Of a stretch of 37,394 bases of DNA, positions 1 through 8,336 are shown piece by piece; the first letter of the stretch is position 1; each line of letters starts with the position of its first letter. The translations under genes were made by a program, and so were the position numbers. The stretch is from an uncultured Sphingorhabdus sp. (GTDB taxonomy: Bacteria; Pseudomonadota; Alphaproteobacteria; Sphingomonadales; Sphingomonadaceae): positions 1-37,394 of the forward strand of contig NZ_CALMSV010000062.1 in the NCBI RefSeq assembly GCF_937872355.1, read 5' to 3'. Below the pieces are notes generated by a model that saw only the letters and a program-made list of their open reading frames with translations, made no database searches and had not been told where the DNA came from.

Positions 1-1091
1 ACCTCACCCCGACTGCGCCGTTCGCCCTTGCGTTCCTTGCGCACGTCCTTGGCTCGCGCGGCGGCGGCGCGTCGCTTGCCCTCAGGCGTTTCGGATTTCT
101 TTGGCTCGTCTAGGACGAGCGCATCGCCCAGTTCGATGTCTAGTCCGAGATCAGCAAAGCTTTCCGCCATATGTGGCGGCAGGTCGGCGCGTACATCGAT
201 ATGCCCGCCATCGGGATGGTCGATACGGATACGCCGCGCATGCAGATGCATTTTACGGCTGATTGTCCCGGTCAGAAAGGCATCCTTTCCGCCATATTTG
301 CCGTCACCCACAATGGGATGGCCAATCGCAGCCATATGGACGCGCAACTGGTGGGTGCGGCCGGTATAGGGCTGTAATTCGACCCAGCAGCAGCGGTTCC
401 CTGCCCGCTCAACGACGCGATAGCGGGTCCGAGCTGTCTGACCTTCCTTTTCATCAACATGCATTTTCTCGCCGCCCGTGCCGGGCTGTTTGGCGAGGGG
501 CAGATCGATAAAGCCATCGTAAATTTCGGGCACGCCCATCACCAGAGCCCAATACACCTTGCGCGCTGTGCGCGATGAAAAGGCCTTGGAAAAATGCGCG
601 GCAGCACGAGGTGTGCGGGCTAACAGCAAGGCGCCGCTGGTATCCTTGTCGAGCCGGTGGACGAGCTTTGGCCGCCCCTCCAGTTCGAAACAGAGCGCGT
701 CGAGTAGGCCGTCGACATGGCTCTCCGTCTTGGTACCGCCCTGCGTCGCCAGCCCTGCCGGTTTGTTGATCACCAGCGCCGCCTTGTCCTTGTGGATGAC
801 AAGGCTCCGCGCGAATGCAGCCATTTCTTCGCTGACTTGCGGACGCACCTTTTTGGGACGTGCATGGGCTACTGGCTCGGCGGGCGGGACGCGAATTCCC
901 TGCCCTGCCTCAATCCTGTCGCCGGGTGCCGCGCGCTTGCCGTCAACCCGAAGTTGCCCCGTACGCGCCCAGCGCGACACAATGTTAAAGCTTGCATCAG
1001 GCAAATGCCGTTTGAACCAGCGGTCAAGCCGTATGCCATCATCTTCGGCATCCACGACGAAGCGGCGTATCGATTGACTGTCCTTGCTCAT
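1..1091 (-). CDS. rluC: RluC/RluD-type 23S rRNA pseudouridine synthase (3' end cut by window edge)
   Basis: This gene isomerises uridines of 23S rRNA to pseudouridine. The frame starts at an ATG at 1091 and stays open to the left edge, so the C-terminus is missing. Residues 10-60 form an S4-like RNA-binding region (IRLDRWFKRHLP, TGQLRVDGKR). The catalytic motif HRLDKDTSG lies at residues 145-153 with the catalytic Asp at 148, followed by the family blocks LQPYTGRTHQLRVHMA and HPIVGDGKYGG. The visible end is a basic Lys/Arg-rich tail. The start overlaps the crcB stop by four bases (ATGA), indicating translational coupling. The rluC versus rluD subtype, and hence the exact target uridines, is inferred only from similarity. 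Confidence 0.9.
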   Translation of the reverse strand, partial: MSKDSQSIRRFVVDAEDDGIRLDRWFKRHLPDASFNIVSRWARTGQLRVDGKRAAPGDRIEAGQGIRVPPAEPVAHARPKKVRPQVSEEMAAFARSLVIHKDKAALVINKPAGLATQGGTKTESHVDGLLDALCFELEGRPKLVHRLDKDTSGALLLARTPRAAAHFSKAFSSRTARKVYWALVMGVPEIYDGFIDLPLAKQPGTGGEKMHVDEKEGQTARTRYRVVERAGNRCCWVELQPYTGRTHQLRVHMAAIGHPIVGDGKYGGKDAFLTGTISRKMHLHARRIRIDHPDGGHIDVRADLPPHMAESFADLGLDIELGDALVLDEPKKSETPEGKRRAAAARAKDVRKERKGERRSRGE

Positions 1092-1465
1092 GCGAAAATC
1101 GCCCTTCCAAGTGCCAGCCCTGCAAACAACGCCGCTAATGCTATCAAGACTGAAGCCATTGCATAGCCACCGGCCAGCGCCAGTTCGCTGCGCTCAACCA
1201 TCTGCGCCATTTCAAGGCTGAACGCACTGAAGGTCGTAAAACCACCGAGCAGGCCAACGCCGGCGAACAGCCGGATATTCTCGTCAACCGCGCCGTTCCG
1301 GACAATAAAGGCCGCCAGTAAACCCATTAATAGCCCGCCCGCTACATTGGCGATGAAGGTGGGCCAGGGCCACCCGGCTGATGCGCTCGGTATCGTGCGC
1401 GCCAAACCATAGCGCGCAGCTGCACCAATGGCACCGCCGGTCATGACAAGAATATAGGCCTGCAT
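1088..1465 (-). CDS. crcB: Fluoride ion channel CrcB/Fluc
   Basis: This is a small four-helix membrane protein that exports fluoride as a dual-topology dimer. From the ATG at 1465 it has 125 residues, the usual family length. An upstream in-frame ATG at 1552 would add 29 residues lying over the terminator of the preceding gene, so the shorter start is preferred. Family signatures are visible: GGAIGAAARYGLARTI near the N-terminus, PTFIANVAGGLLMG in the second helix, and GGFTTFSAFS in the third, which carries the conserved Phe and Ser/Thr residues of the ion path. It overlaps rluC by 4 bp. No fluoride-riboswitch motif was recognised upstream. Confidence 0.92.
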   Translation of the reverse strand: MQAYILVMTGGAIGAAARYGLARTIPSASAGWPWPTFIANVAGGLLMGLLAAFIVRNGAVDENIRLFAGVGLLGGFTTFSAFSLEMAQMVERSELALAGGYAMASVLIALAALFAGLALGRAIFA

Positions 1466-1521
1466 CAAACCTGCATTAGCGGCTGAATCTTCCAAGGCTA
1501 GCCCCGTCATTCGGGCTATCC

Positions 1522-1552
1522 CAAAAGAAATTGGGGAGCCGAAGCCCCCCAA
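1522..1552 (-). terminator. Rho-independent terminator after the lipoprotein gene
   Basis: Read on the minus strand there is a 9-bp stem (arms 1544-1552 and 1531-1539, one G-T wobble) closed by a TTCG tetraloop, followed by a T-rich run at 1522-1530. It lies about 30 bp past the stop of the lipoprotein gene at 1584 and upstream of crcB. Confidence 0.85.
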
Positions 1553-1583
1553 GTCGTTTCGGAACGAGAGACCAGATTAAAAA

Positions 1584-2369
1584 TTAGCGGCCGTTATTGG
1601 CCACAATATCCACAGCCGTGCCGCCGCTCTTAAGCGCCGTCAGTGTGATAACATAAGCGCCGCCATCATTGTCGCGTACGCCGCCCAGCATATGTTCGCC
1701 GTCGCGGATTTCATAATCGGCGGAGAAACCCGAACGTTTAGCGCGGGTATAATAGTAATCGACAACCGATTGGCGGCCTGCCGAAGTTGTAAAGCTAACA
1801 ACGCGAATATCGCAAATGCCGCCTTCTACGCCAGCCGCCTCTTTCACGCGGCCTTTGGGATATACAGGAAACTCGGTGGGCATACGGTTGGCCCAGCCGG
1901 CACCATATTGCAGCTTGGCTTCGCAGGTGCCCTTACCGCGCTTCGCGCCTTGTGCGGCTGCGCGTGCTTCCAATGTTTCGCCGCGATTGGCGGCGCAATC
2001 ATTGCAATCCTCGGTCCCGACAACTTTGGGCTTGGGAGCGCGCATCAGCTTTGCACCATTCAGTTCCTCAGCCGAAGCCGTCGATCCTTCATAGCCCGCG
2101 TCGGATGGCGTCTTGCCGTCAAGCGGGCGGTCGCCGGAACGAACCATGTTGCTATTGGATTTACCCGCGAGATCAGGGTCTACCAAAATCTTGTCCTGCA
2201 GGGCGCCGGTCATTGCCGGGTCCGATCCCTTGCCTACAAGCTTTTCATCGAGCGCAGCTACATCATCACCACCTGCTTCGTTGCTCCCGCATGCGGATAG
2301 CGAAAGCATCGACGTGCCAATAGCCGCAAGCGCCAAAGCGGATCGAAAATTATTTGCCCTGAATTGCAT
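1584..2369 (-). CDS. Putative outer-membrane or periplasmic lipoprotein of unknown function
   Basis: Product not recognised. From the ATG at 2369 (GGAG ribosome-binding site just upstream) the protein has 261 residues. It begins with a lipoprotein signal peptide: basic N-terminus, hydrophobic stretch AALALAAIG-like, and lipobox LSAC with the lipidated Cys at residue 27. The frame extends upstream to 2516, but the added residues precede the signal peptide and are unlikely to be used. The mature part has a low-complexity linker, a CNDCAANRG stretch, and a C-terminal globular half (GAGWANRMPTEFPVYPKGRV, VVDYYYTRAKRSGF, HMLGGVRDNDGGAYVITL) of the sort seen in sphingomonad envelope proteins. It is followed by a strong terminator. 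Function unknown; a cell-envelope location is inferred from the lipobox. Confidence 0.8.
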   Translation of the reverse strand: MQFRANNFRSALALAAIGTSMLSLSACGSNEAGGDDVAALDEKLVGKGSDPAMTGALQDKILVDPDLAGKSNSNMVRSGDRPLDGKTPSDAGYEGSTASAEELNGAKLMRAPKPKVVGTEDCNDCAANRGETLEARAAAQGAKRGKGTCEAKLQYGAGWANRMPTEFPVYPKGRVKEAAGVEGGICDIRVVSFTTSAGRQSVVDYYYTRAKRSGFSADYEIRDGEHMLGGVRDNDGGAYVITLTALKSGGTAVDIVANNGR

Positions 2370-2489
2370 ATATAATGCTCCGGATATGCTGTTGCCGCCA
2401 AGGTTGCTCCGCGCGTCGGCGCAAATCCAGCCCGAAAGAGGGTTAACAGCCAGTTCCGATACATTAATCCTGTTGTTTTCACACAACAA

Positions 2490-2514
2490 GTCCCGCGCTG
2501 TGCCAGCGCGAGAC
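2490..2514 (-). terminator. Probable hairpin terminator after the small exported protein gene
   Basis: On the minus strand an 11-bp stem (2504-2514 with 2490-2500, one G-T wobble) with a 3-base loop is followed by TTGTTGTGT. It sits about 40 bp past the stop at 2554. The T-tract is interrupted, so termination is probable rather than certain. Confidence 0.55.
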
Positions 2515-2553
2515 ATTCCTTCGCCAATGTTTAATCAAATCGGGCTGTTGCAG

Positions 2554-3090
2554 TTATTTGATCAGCCCGCGGAAAGAAACCGAACCTTCAGCACCCGGCG
2601 GGATCGGTGCCGTGAACACCCAGCGAACATGGGTAACATCTTCTGCCGTCGCCGGACGAAGCGTAGCGGCGGAGCCCTCTGAAGCTTTGGCCGCCACTTT
2701 CAGATCGGCAAGCTTGCCCCAATTTGCCCCACCGTCCACTGATACTTCTGCCCAATCTTCTGCAACGGAAACAAATTGTACCGGGCCAGGCATAGGATTG
2801 GTCGCGCGAAAACCCGTTGCCGGCTCCGCGCCTTTGTTGACGTAACGCAGCGTGAAAATGACCCGGTCACCCGGCACAACGATAACATCCTTGGGCTGCT
2901 TGAGCGTCTGGCTTTCCTTGCCATTGGCATCAACTTCGGTGCGTTCGATCATGGCCTCGCTGGTCAGGACAACCGAATTTGCAAAAGCCATTGCAGGAAC
3001 GGATCCGGCGAAGGACGGCGTGGCCGACAAAGCGGTGCTGCCGGCAAAAGCCAGCGCCAGCATTTTCATAAATCCCAATTTGATGCTCAT
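2554..3090 (-). CDS. Small exported protein, DUF11-like (Ig-like) domain
   Basis: The protein has 178 residues from the ATG at 3090. It starts with a Sec signal peptide (MSIKLGFMKMLALAFAGSTALSA, cleavage probably near SFAG). The mature part reads like one copy of the DUF11/conserved-repeat fold: VIVVPGDRVIFTLRYVNKG followed by NPMPGPVQFVSV and a closing beta segment FTAPIPPGAEGSVSFRG. Such domains are common in exported proteins and usually have no enzymatic role. An upstream ATG at 3129 in the same frame is possible, but a start at 3090 places the signal peptide at the N-terminus. It follows mrcA on the same strand with a 115-bp gap. Exact function unknown. Confidence 0.75.
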   Translation of the reverse strand: MSIKLGFMKMLALAFAGSTALSATPSFAGSVPAMAFANSVVLTSEAMIERTEVDANGKESQTLKQPKDVIVVPGDRVIFTLRYVNKGAEPATGFRATNPMPGPVQFVSVAEDWAEVSVDGGANWGKLADLKVAAKASEGSAATLRPATAEDVTHVRWVFTAPIPPGAEGSVSFRGLIK

Positions 3091-3205
3091 TACTTCCATT
3101 CCCAAATCAGGGTGCGGCCCCATTTTCATACAGGATTTATTGAAGAAAAATGCTTAACGACTGGTAAACCGGAAGCCCAAATCATGGCGTTTTCGAAGAT
3201 CGAAT

Positions 3206-5716
3206 CTAGTAGATTCCGCCTTCTTTTGTCATGAATTCCTGGTCGCGCTGCGCGCTGCTTTGTGCGCTGCCCGGACCACTATCAGCGCCCTGATCTGCTT
3301 TGGCCTCGGTCTTCTTCTTGGGTTTATCGCCGCGCTTTTCCAGTTCATCCTGACGGATCGACCGTTTGGGTTCTGTTTCAGCAGCAAAGGCCTCCCAGAT
3401 TACCGCACCCTTGGGATCATCATCTGGCCAAGCGCCATAAACACGCTTCCCGGTCTTACGATCGATACGCACCAAACGCACGCCGTTGGGCGCGGTGAAA
3501 GGCAATTTGGGCAAGCCGACATAGGCCTGCCGCGCGAACTGCTTGAATATTGGTGCGGCAATCGAGCCACCCTGCGCATAACCGCCCATATTCCGCGGTT
3601 GATCAAAGCCCAGATAAACGCCCGCGACCAGATTGGGGGACCCGCCGACGAACCACACATTGGTCGGGCCATTGGTAGTCCCTGTCTTGCCGAACAGCGG
3701 TCGGTCCAGATCGCGCAGGATAGTAGCCGTTCCGCGTTGCACGACACCTTCCAGCATATGGACAACCTGATAGGCTGTTACCGGATCAATAACCTGTTTG
3801 CCGCCCGGTTTGAAGCGCGGCATGGGCTTTCCATCCCAGTCCTTCATGTTGCAGCCTGCGCAGGCCTTCCAGTCTTTCGGCCAAATCACCTTGCCAGTGC
3901 GTGACTGCACGAAATCGATCACCGTAGGCTTCAGTTCGCGTCCATGATTGACGAGCATTGAATAGGCGTTGGTCATCTTCAACACGGTCGTATCACCAGC
4001 ACCCAACGCATAAGAAAGATAAGGTGGATAATCGCCGATACTTGCCGCTTTGAATGTGTTGACGACATTTTCCATGCCAGCATCATTGGCGGCACGCACC
4101 GTCATCAGGTTGCGCGACTGTTCAAGCCCCCAGCGCATGGTCTGAGGCCCGGCCCCACCGCCGCTGAAATTACGGAAGCACTTTTGACCGAGCGATGCCC
4201 CCTGCCAGACGCAATAGGGCCCGTCGACTATTATAGACGCAGGCGTCATTCCGCTTTCCAACGCCGTCGCATAGACGAATGGCTTGATCGTGGACCCGGG
4301 CTGCCGCTGAGCCTGCGTTGCCCGGTTAAAGCTCGAAATGCGCGAGTCGAAACCGCCCTGCATGGCCAATATGCGCCCATTGACCGGATTTTGCACAACC
4401 ATGCCGCCGCCAACTTCAGGAACGGTCCGCAATTGGTAATTACGTCCGCCCGATGGAGCTACAGCTATGATATCGCCGGCTTTCAGAGCGGCTGGGGCAA
4501 CGTTCAGGACACCGGTATCACCATCGGCAAATCCGATCTCCGCTCCGCCGGCGCGTTTGCGTATGGCGACTGCGATGCGCCAGTTGCTGTAACCGATGCC
4601 AATGTTCGAACTGGCCAACCGCGATTGCCATTTGCCGTCGTCCATCGGGATGGTCGAAATCGGCTTGGACCAGCCGCGCCCTCCATGATAGCGCAACAGG
4701 CCGTCGCGCAGCGCCTTGGACGTCAGTTCCTGATATTCAGGGTTCATCGACGAACGCACCCACAGTCCGCCCGCATAAACGCTGTAAGGGCCTTTTTCTG
4801 CGGTTTCACCAAATTGCCCGATCAACGGGCGGCGGGCTTCTGCGGCAAAATACCCGCCATCATTTTTGTATTGCTGTCCCTGTCTGGGGATCAATCCCAG
4901 CGGCATGGCCTTGGCAGCCTCCGCACGCTCGCGAGTTACCCAACCATTCGAAACCATTTCGCCAAGGATCCAGTTGCGGCGGCCGATCGCGGCCTGCTCA
5001 TGTTCAGCACGACTATAGCGCTCTGGTGCTTTGGGCAGGGCTGCGAGGAACGCCATTTCATGCAGCTCAAGCGCATCGACGCTCTTACCAAAATAAGCCT
5101 GTGCAGCCGCCTCCACGCCAAATGCCTGCCGACCAAGCGCAATCTCGTTCATGTAAAGCGAGAGGATCTGCTGCTTGTTGAGCGCGTTCTCAATCCTATA
5201 GGCGAGGATCGCCTCCTTGATCTTGCGGGTATAGCTATATTCGTTGGTCAGCAGCAGATTCTTCGCCACCTGCTGGGTGATGGTCGATGCACCCCGTGAT
5301 CGGCCGCTGCTCGTCAGGTTGTCGAATACCGCAACCGCAATACCGATATAGTCGATCCCACCATGGCTGAAGAAATTCTTGTCCTCCGCCGACAGATAGG
5401 CACGGATTAGCATCGGCGGGAAATCGGCATAATCGAGCTGAACGCGCCGTTCGCGGGCATAGCTGTGGAATGGCTCGCCATCGACGTCGCGCACCACGGT
5501 TGGCAGTGGCGACTGATATTCAACAAGCGCCTCGGCGTCCGGCAGACTACGAAGCAACACAGCCCATAAGAGGATATAACCGACCAGCAAGCCGCCCAAG
5601 GCATAGCTACCCCAGCGGAACCATTTTCTTTCCCAATAGACTTGCAGCTTTTCCCATAGGCCACCGGCGCTTCGGGAAAGCTTGTAACGAATATTGGTTG
5701 GCGCGTTGTCGTCCAT
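3206..5716 (-). CDS. mrcA: Penicillin-binding protein 1A (bifunctional glycosyltransferase/transpeptidase)
   Basis: This class A penicillin-binding protein polymerises lipid II and cross-links peptidoglycan at the inner membrane. From the ATG at 5716 it has 836 residues. A single membrane segment lies near residues 36-56 (GGLLVGYILLWAVLL). The GT51 domain has EDKNFFSHGG with the catalytic Glu at 111, then STITQQVAKNLLL and KEAILAYRIE. The transpeptidase domain has PGSTIKPF with nucleophile Ser475 and Lys478, SRN at 534-536, and KTGTTNG starting at Lys677. The C-terminal tail is charged (KKKTEAKADQG). The frame extends upstream to 5833, but the added residues do not look like family sequence. 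It is followed by an unrelated exported-protein gene on the same strand. All catalytic motifs are intact. Confidence 0.96.
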   Translation of the reverse strand: MDDNAPTNIRYKLSRSAGGLWEKLQVYWERKWFRWGSYALGGLLVGYILLWAVLLRSLPDAEALVEYQSPLPTVVRDVDGEPFHSYARERRVQLDYADFPPMLIRAYLSAEDKNFFSHGGIDYIGIAVAVFDNLTSSGRSRGASTITQQVAKNLLLTNEYSYTRKIKEAILAYRIENALNKQQILSLYMNEIALGRQAFGVEAAAQAYFGKSVDALELHEMAFLAALPKAPERYSRAEHEQAAIGRRNWILGEMVSNGWVTRERAEAAKAMPLGLIPRQGQQYKNDGGYFAAEARRPLIGQFGETAEKGPYSVYAGGLWVRSSMNPEYQELTSKALRDGLLRYHGGRGWSKPISTIPMDDGKWQSRLASSNIGIGYSNWRIAVAIRKRAGGAEIGFADGDTGVLNVAPAALKAGDIIAVAPSGGRNYQLRTVPEVGGGMVVQNPVNGRILAMQGGFDSRISSFNRATQAQRQPGSTIKPFVYATALESGMTPASIIVDGPYCVWQGASLGQKCFRNFSGGGAGPQTMRWGLEQSRNLMTVRAANDAGMENVVNTFKAASIGDYPPYLSYALGAGDTTVLKMTNAYSMLVNHGRELKPTVIDFVQSRTGKVIWPKDWKACAGCNMKDWDGKPMPRFKPGGKQVIDPVTAYQVVHMLEGVVQRGTATILRDLDRPLFGKTGTTNGPTNVWFVGGSPNLVAGVYLGFDQPRNMGGYAQGGSIAAPIFKQFARQAYVGLPKLPFTAPNGVRLVRIDRKTGKRVYGAWPDDDPKGAVIWEAFAAETEPKRSIRQDELEKRGDKPKKKTEAKADQGADSGPGSAQSSAQRDQEFMTKEGGIY

Positions 5717-5780
5717 CGTTCGCTTCTCTAGCGAATTCGCGCCAAGGGTCCAGAACCTTGTCGACAGAACGCAATCGAAT

Positions 5781-6566
5781 TTACGCCCGGTGGCGCGCTC
5801 CGGTCGGTGGCGGATCTTGTGGCGGCCCAGCAAAGCATTGCGCTATCGCCATCCAGCGGGTTGCGATGGGGCCGAGCACCGACAGCGAGGTATCGCCGAT
5901 ATTGCGGCATTGGGTGACGACCTGGCAGAATTCGCTGGCACTCCCTTCGATCAAATCATCGCTTTCACCATATTCCCAAATTGCACCCGAAGGCGCGTTC
6001 AGCCGCAACCGCGGCATAGGCCCGGGCGGCTCTTCCTTGCGGTTCTTGAAGGTCCAGCCATAGGTGTTAACGCCCAGCCGCACGATGTTGCCGATCCGGT
6101 CGGCATCGACACGCTCTACGCCCAGCGCATCATATACCGCCTGCGCATGCGCCCAGCTTTCCATCAAACGCGCAGTGATCGAGCTGATCACGCTCATTTC
6201 CGGGCCAACCCAAGGTACCCGAGCCTTGGGATCGGCGTCGGAAAAACGCGGTGTCATCGCGCGAACCTGAGCAATCCAGGCATCGCGCAAGGCGGTGCCG
6301 GAAAGGCCGTCAAGATAGACTTTCTCGAAATCGGGAAGCCTTCCTCCGCGAATCCCTGCTGCCATCTGGCCCAGAAAGGCGCGGAAAGCCTCCGCGTCGC
6401 TCAGTGCCAGATCAGCAGCGATATTCCAGACATGCAAATGGCGCAGGACTTCATCGATGGTCCAACCCTTGAACAAGGTCGGCTTCGCATAGTCCTCGTC
6501 GGAAAGCGGCGAGAGCAAGGTGTAAATCGCCTCGCTCTCGTCCTGAAAATCCTGTGCCTGCTGCAT
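5781..6566 (-). CDS. TIGR03084 family protein (DinB/maleylpyruvate-isomerase-like N-terminal domain)
   Basis: The protein has 261 residues. The N-terminal third matches the DinB/MDMPI-type helical bundle of the TIGR03084 family: LLSPLSDEDYAKPTLFKGW and then WTIDEVLRHLHVWN, where the His residues would contribute to a metal site, with SWAHAQAVYDALG further on supplying another His. Family members are of this length and are often annotated as metal-binding; the reaction is not established. The start at 6566 is supported by an AAGGGGG ribosome-binding site, and it lies only 16 bp after the acyl-CoA dehydrogenase stop. The two are therefore probably co-transcribed, and the protein may act in the same fatty-acid or thioester pathway (inference). 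Confidence 0.8.
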   Translation of the reverse strand: MQQAQDFQDESEAIYTLLSPLSDEDYAKPTLFKGWTIDEVLRHLHVWNIAADLALSDAEAFRAFLGQMAAGIRGGRLPDFEKVYLDGLSGTALRDAWIAQVRAMTPRFSDADPKARVPWVGPEMSVISSITARLMESWAHAQAVYDALGVERVDADRIGNIVRLGVNTYGWTFKNRKEEPPGPMPRLRLNAPSGAIWEYGESDDLIEGSASEFCQVVTQCRNIGDTSLSVLGPIATRWMAIAQCFAGPPQDPPPTGARHRA

Positions 6567-6582
6567 CAGCCCCCTTACCCCA

Positions 6583-7857
6583 CTAACCCTTGCTCATGAA
6601 GCCAAACAAATGGCCGGCAACCTTGCGCATCTGGATTTCCTCCGCTCCTTCGGTGATGCGATAGCGGCGGTGGTGGCGATAGATATGTTCAAACGGCTTG
6701 TGCCGTGAATAGCCGACGCCACCATGCACCTGCATCGCCCGGTCAGCGGCATCGCACACCAACCGATTAGCTCGGTAGTTGCACATCGAAATGACATCCG
6801 ACAGCCGCTTCGCCACTTCGGGCTTAGGCATTGTGTCCATCTGGGCGCTGGTTGCGTAGATCAGTTGACGAAGCATGGCCGCTTCGGTGTGCAACTCGAC
6901 CAACGGAAACTGGATCGCCTGGTTGACCGCGAGTGGCTTGCCAAAGGGCTTACGCTCGCGTGCATACTTCACCGCTTCGTTAATGCAATATTGTGCAGCA
7001 CCCAGCGAACTCGCGGCCTGGCGGATGCGGTTCTCGTGAACGAAATGCTGTGCCAAAGCGAGCCCATAGTCGAGATCACCCAGCACCATATATTCCGGAA
7101 TCCAGACATCCTTGAGCGCGACCTTCGGGTGGTCAGTCGGCATGTTGAACGTCCAGAGATATTCACCAACCTCAAAACCCGGCGTGTCGGCGGGCACAAG
7201 GAAACAACCGATACCCTTGGCATCGCCATCATTGCCGCTGTGGCGGGCAAAGACCATGCAGTGCGAATGATGGTGCGCGCCCGTGGTCCACATCTTGTTG
7301 CCATTGATCAGCCAGCCATCGACGCCATCGCGCTTTTCGCGGACCGCGCGGGTATCCATCCAGGTCGCGTCCGAACCATGATGTTCTTCGGTCAGGCCAA
7401 AGGTGCAACGCATGCGCCCCTCAAGCATTGCGGGGATATATTCGGCCTTTTGTTCGGGTGTACCGAAATCGCGAACCATCAGTGGTTGGACAAGGTTGCC
7501 GACAATCGAGCTTTCATTCTGCAGATCGTTGTGCAGACCCAGCCCCTTTTGCGCCAGATGCTCACGGATGCAGGCCATGGCCAGATGGCTACCGTTTTTG
7601 CCACCATATTCGATAGGCAGGTTGAAACGATAATGCCCAGCCTTGTCGGCGCGGCGGCGCATCTCGACCAGCAATTGCTCCCACTCCTTGCGCGGCAGCC
7701 CGTCATTGTCCCAGTCGGTGCGCGCCCATTCGCGGCGGTGGTCAAAGAAGCGGTTATTATCGTCCTGATTCTGCAGCGGAACAATCTCGCGCTCGATGAA
7801 ATCATCCAGCTCGGCTAGATAATCGGTAATTTCCTTGGGGATTTCGAACAATGTCAT
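6583..7857 (-). CDS. Acyl-CoA dehydrogenase family flavoprotein
   Basis: The protein has 424 residues, full length for the family. It oxidises an acyl-CoA thioester to the enoyl-CoA using FAD; the natural substrate cannot be told from sequence. Visible landmarks are the middle-domain FAD block FGLTEEHHGSDAT, the following beta-domain (GWLINGNKMWTTGA), the C-terminal helical domain with ARERKPFGKPL, the QVHGGVGYSR block, and YRITEGAEEIQMRKVA near the end, whose Glu is in the position of the usual catalytic or adenine-proximal residue. The start at 7857 has a GGAGAGG ribosome-binding site. A 22-bp perfect palindrome lies about 60 bp upstream and may be its operator. The TIGR03084 gene follows after 16 bp. 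Confidence 0.92.
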   Translation of the reverse strand: MTLFEIPKEITDYLAELDDFIEREIVPLQNQDDNNRFFDHRREWARTDWDNDGLPRKEWEQLLVEMRRRADKAGHYRFNLPIEYGGKNGSHLAMACIREHLAQKGLGLHNDLQNESSIVGNLVQPLMVRDFGTPEQKAEYIPAMLEGRMRCTFGLTEEHHGSDATWMDTRAVREKRDGVDGWLINGNKMWTTGAHHHSHCMVFARHSGNDGDAKGIGCFLVPADTPGFEVGEYLWTFNMPTDHPKVALKDVWIPEYMVLGDLDYGLALAQHFVHENRIRQAASSLGAAQYCINEAVKYARERKPFGKPLAVNQAIQFPLVELHTEAAMLRQLIYATSAQMDTMPKPEVAKRLSDVISMCNYRANRLVCDAADRAMQVHGGVGYSRHKPFEHIYRHHRRYRITEGAEEIQMRKVAGHLFGFMSKG

Positions 7858-7916
7858 GACAGCCTCTCCACTTGCTTTGGATGAAAGTTGACAGGGCTGG
7901 GCGGTGAGTCAAGCGC

Positions 7917-7938
7917 AATTTAATCGCGCGATTAAATT
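7917..7938. promoter_or_regulatory. 22-bp perfect palindrome, candidate operator for the acyl-CoA dehydrogenase operon
   Basis: The half-site AATTTAATCGC is followed immediately by its exact reverse complement. It lies 60 bp upstream of the acyl-CoA dehydrogenase ATG. TetR-type and similar dimeric regulators of fatty-acid genes bind palindromes of this size, so an operator role is inferred; no regulator gene is nearby. A T-run follows on the plus strand, so a hairpin terminator was considered, but no plus-strand gene precedes it. Confidence 0.5.
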
Positions 7939-8050
7939 TTTCACGTTTTGATTTGCCGCAATGACAAGGCGGGCGGCGAACGCAACGCCGTTTATACAAA
8001 AAAAGGGGGGCGACTGCGCGATGCTCCTGCTAACCGCGCGGTTCGATAAA

Positions 8051-8127
8051 GCACCCATAGCTCAGCTGGATAGAGCGCTGCCCTCCGAAGGCAGAGGTCA
8101 GAGGTTCGAATCCTCTTGGGTGCGCCA
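8051..8127 (+). tRNA. tRNA-Arg (anticodon CCG), CCA encoded
   Basis: The 77-nt cloverleaf is complete. The acceptor stem GCACCCA pairs with TGGGTGC, with discriminator G and an encoded CCA. The D-arm has AGCTCAGCTGGATAGAGC. The anticodon stem CTGCC/GGCAG carries loop CTCCGAA, giving anticodon CCG, which reads CGG arginine codons. The T-arm is GAGG-TTCGAAT-CCTC. tRNA genes like this are frequent integrase targets, which fits the disturbed sequence immediately downstream. Confidence 0.97.
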
Positions 8128-8223
8128 TTTTTTCAATGACTTAGCTACCCCCAGTATACAGCGTACGGAATAAGTACGGAAAACCTGGTCACGACAGTCT
8201 AATCTCTTCCGTCAAACCAAAAT

Positions 8224-8272
8224 CCGACTCTTAATCAGCAGGTCGTGGGTTCGCCCCCCTCAGCGCCTACCA
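8224..8272 (+). pseudogene. 3' fragment of a tRNA-Lys(CTT)-like gene
   Basis: The sequence runs from the anticodon arm to CCA. The loop CTCTTAA gives anticodon CTT (lysine), then CAGGTCGTGGGTTCG and an end in GCGCCTACCA. There is no D-arm or 5' acceptor strand upstream, and the anticodon and T stems contain mismatches, so it cannot be an active tRNA. Copies of tRNA 3' halves like this are the usual mark left at one end of a tRNA-integrated element (attL/attR). This is inference, since the matching intact tRNA-Lys is not in the window. Confidence 0.6.
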
Positions 8273-8336
8273 TTTTTCTTATATTGACCAGTAAGTTCTG
8301 GCGCTCCTTTCTACCCGTTATCTGATGGGATTTTCG

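Noticed and set aside
1088-1552. Fluoride riboswitch upstream of crcB.
   Set aside because: No GG-rich fluoride aptamer motif was recognised; the upstream hairpin is a TTCG-loop terminator for the preceding lipoprotein gene.
4184-5299. A 371-codon open frame on the plus strand opposite mrcA.
   Set aside because: It is antisense to the fully supported penicillin-binding protein and has no recognisable domain; a product of GC-rich codon structure.
6724-7818. A 364-codon open frame on the plus strand opposite the acyl-CoA dehydrogenase.
   Set aside because: It mirrors the real gene, with no family motif and no ribosome-binding site; a shadow frame.
7917-7950. Palindrome followed by a T-run as a plus-strand terminator.
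   Set aside because: There is no plus-strand gene upstream; the stem is AT-rich with a short GC core, so an operator is the simpler reading.
8051-8127. Possible duplication of the tRNA-Arg 3' end at the far side of the tra cluster, which would define a complete island.
   Set aside because: I looked for the 3' end (CTCTTGGGTGCGCCA) near 29-30 kb and elsewhere in the window and did not see it, so no att pair can be claimed.
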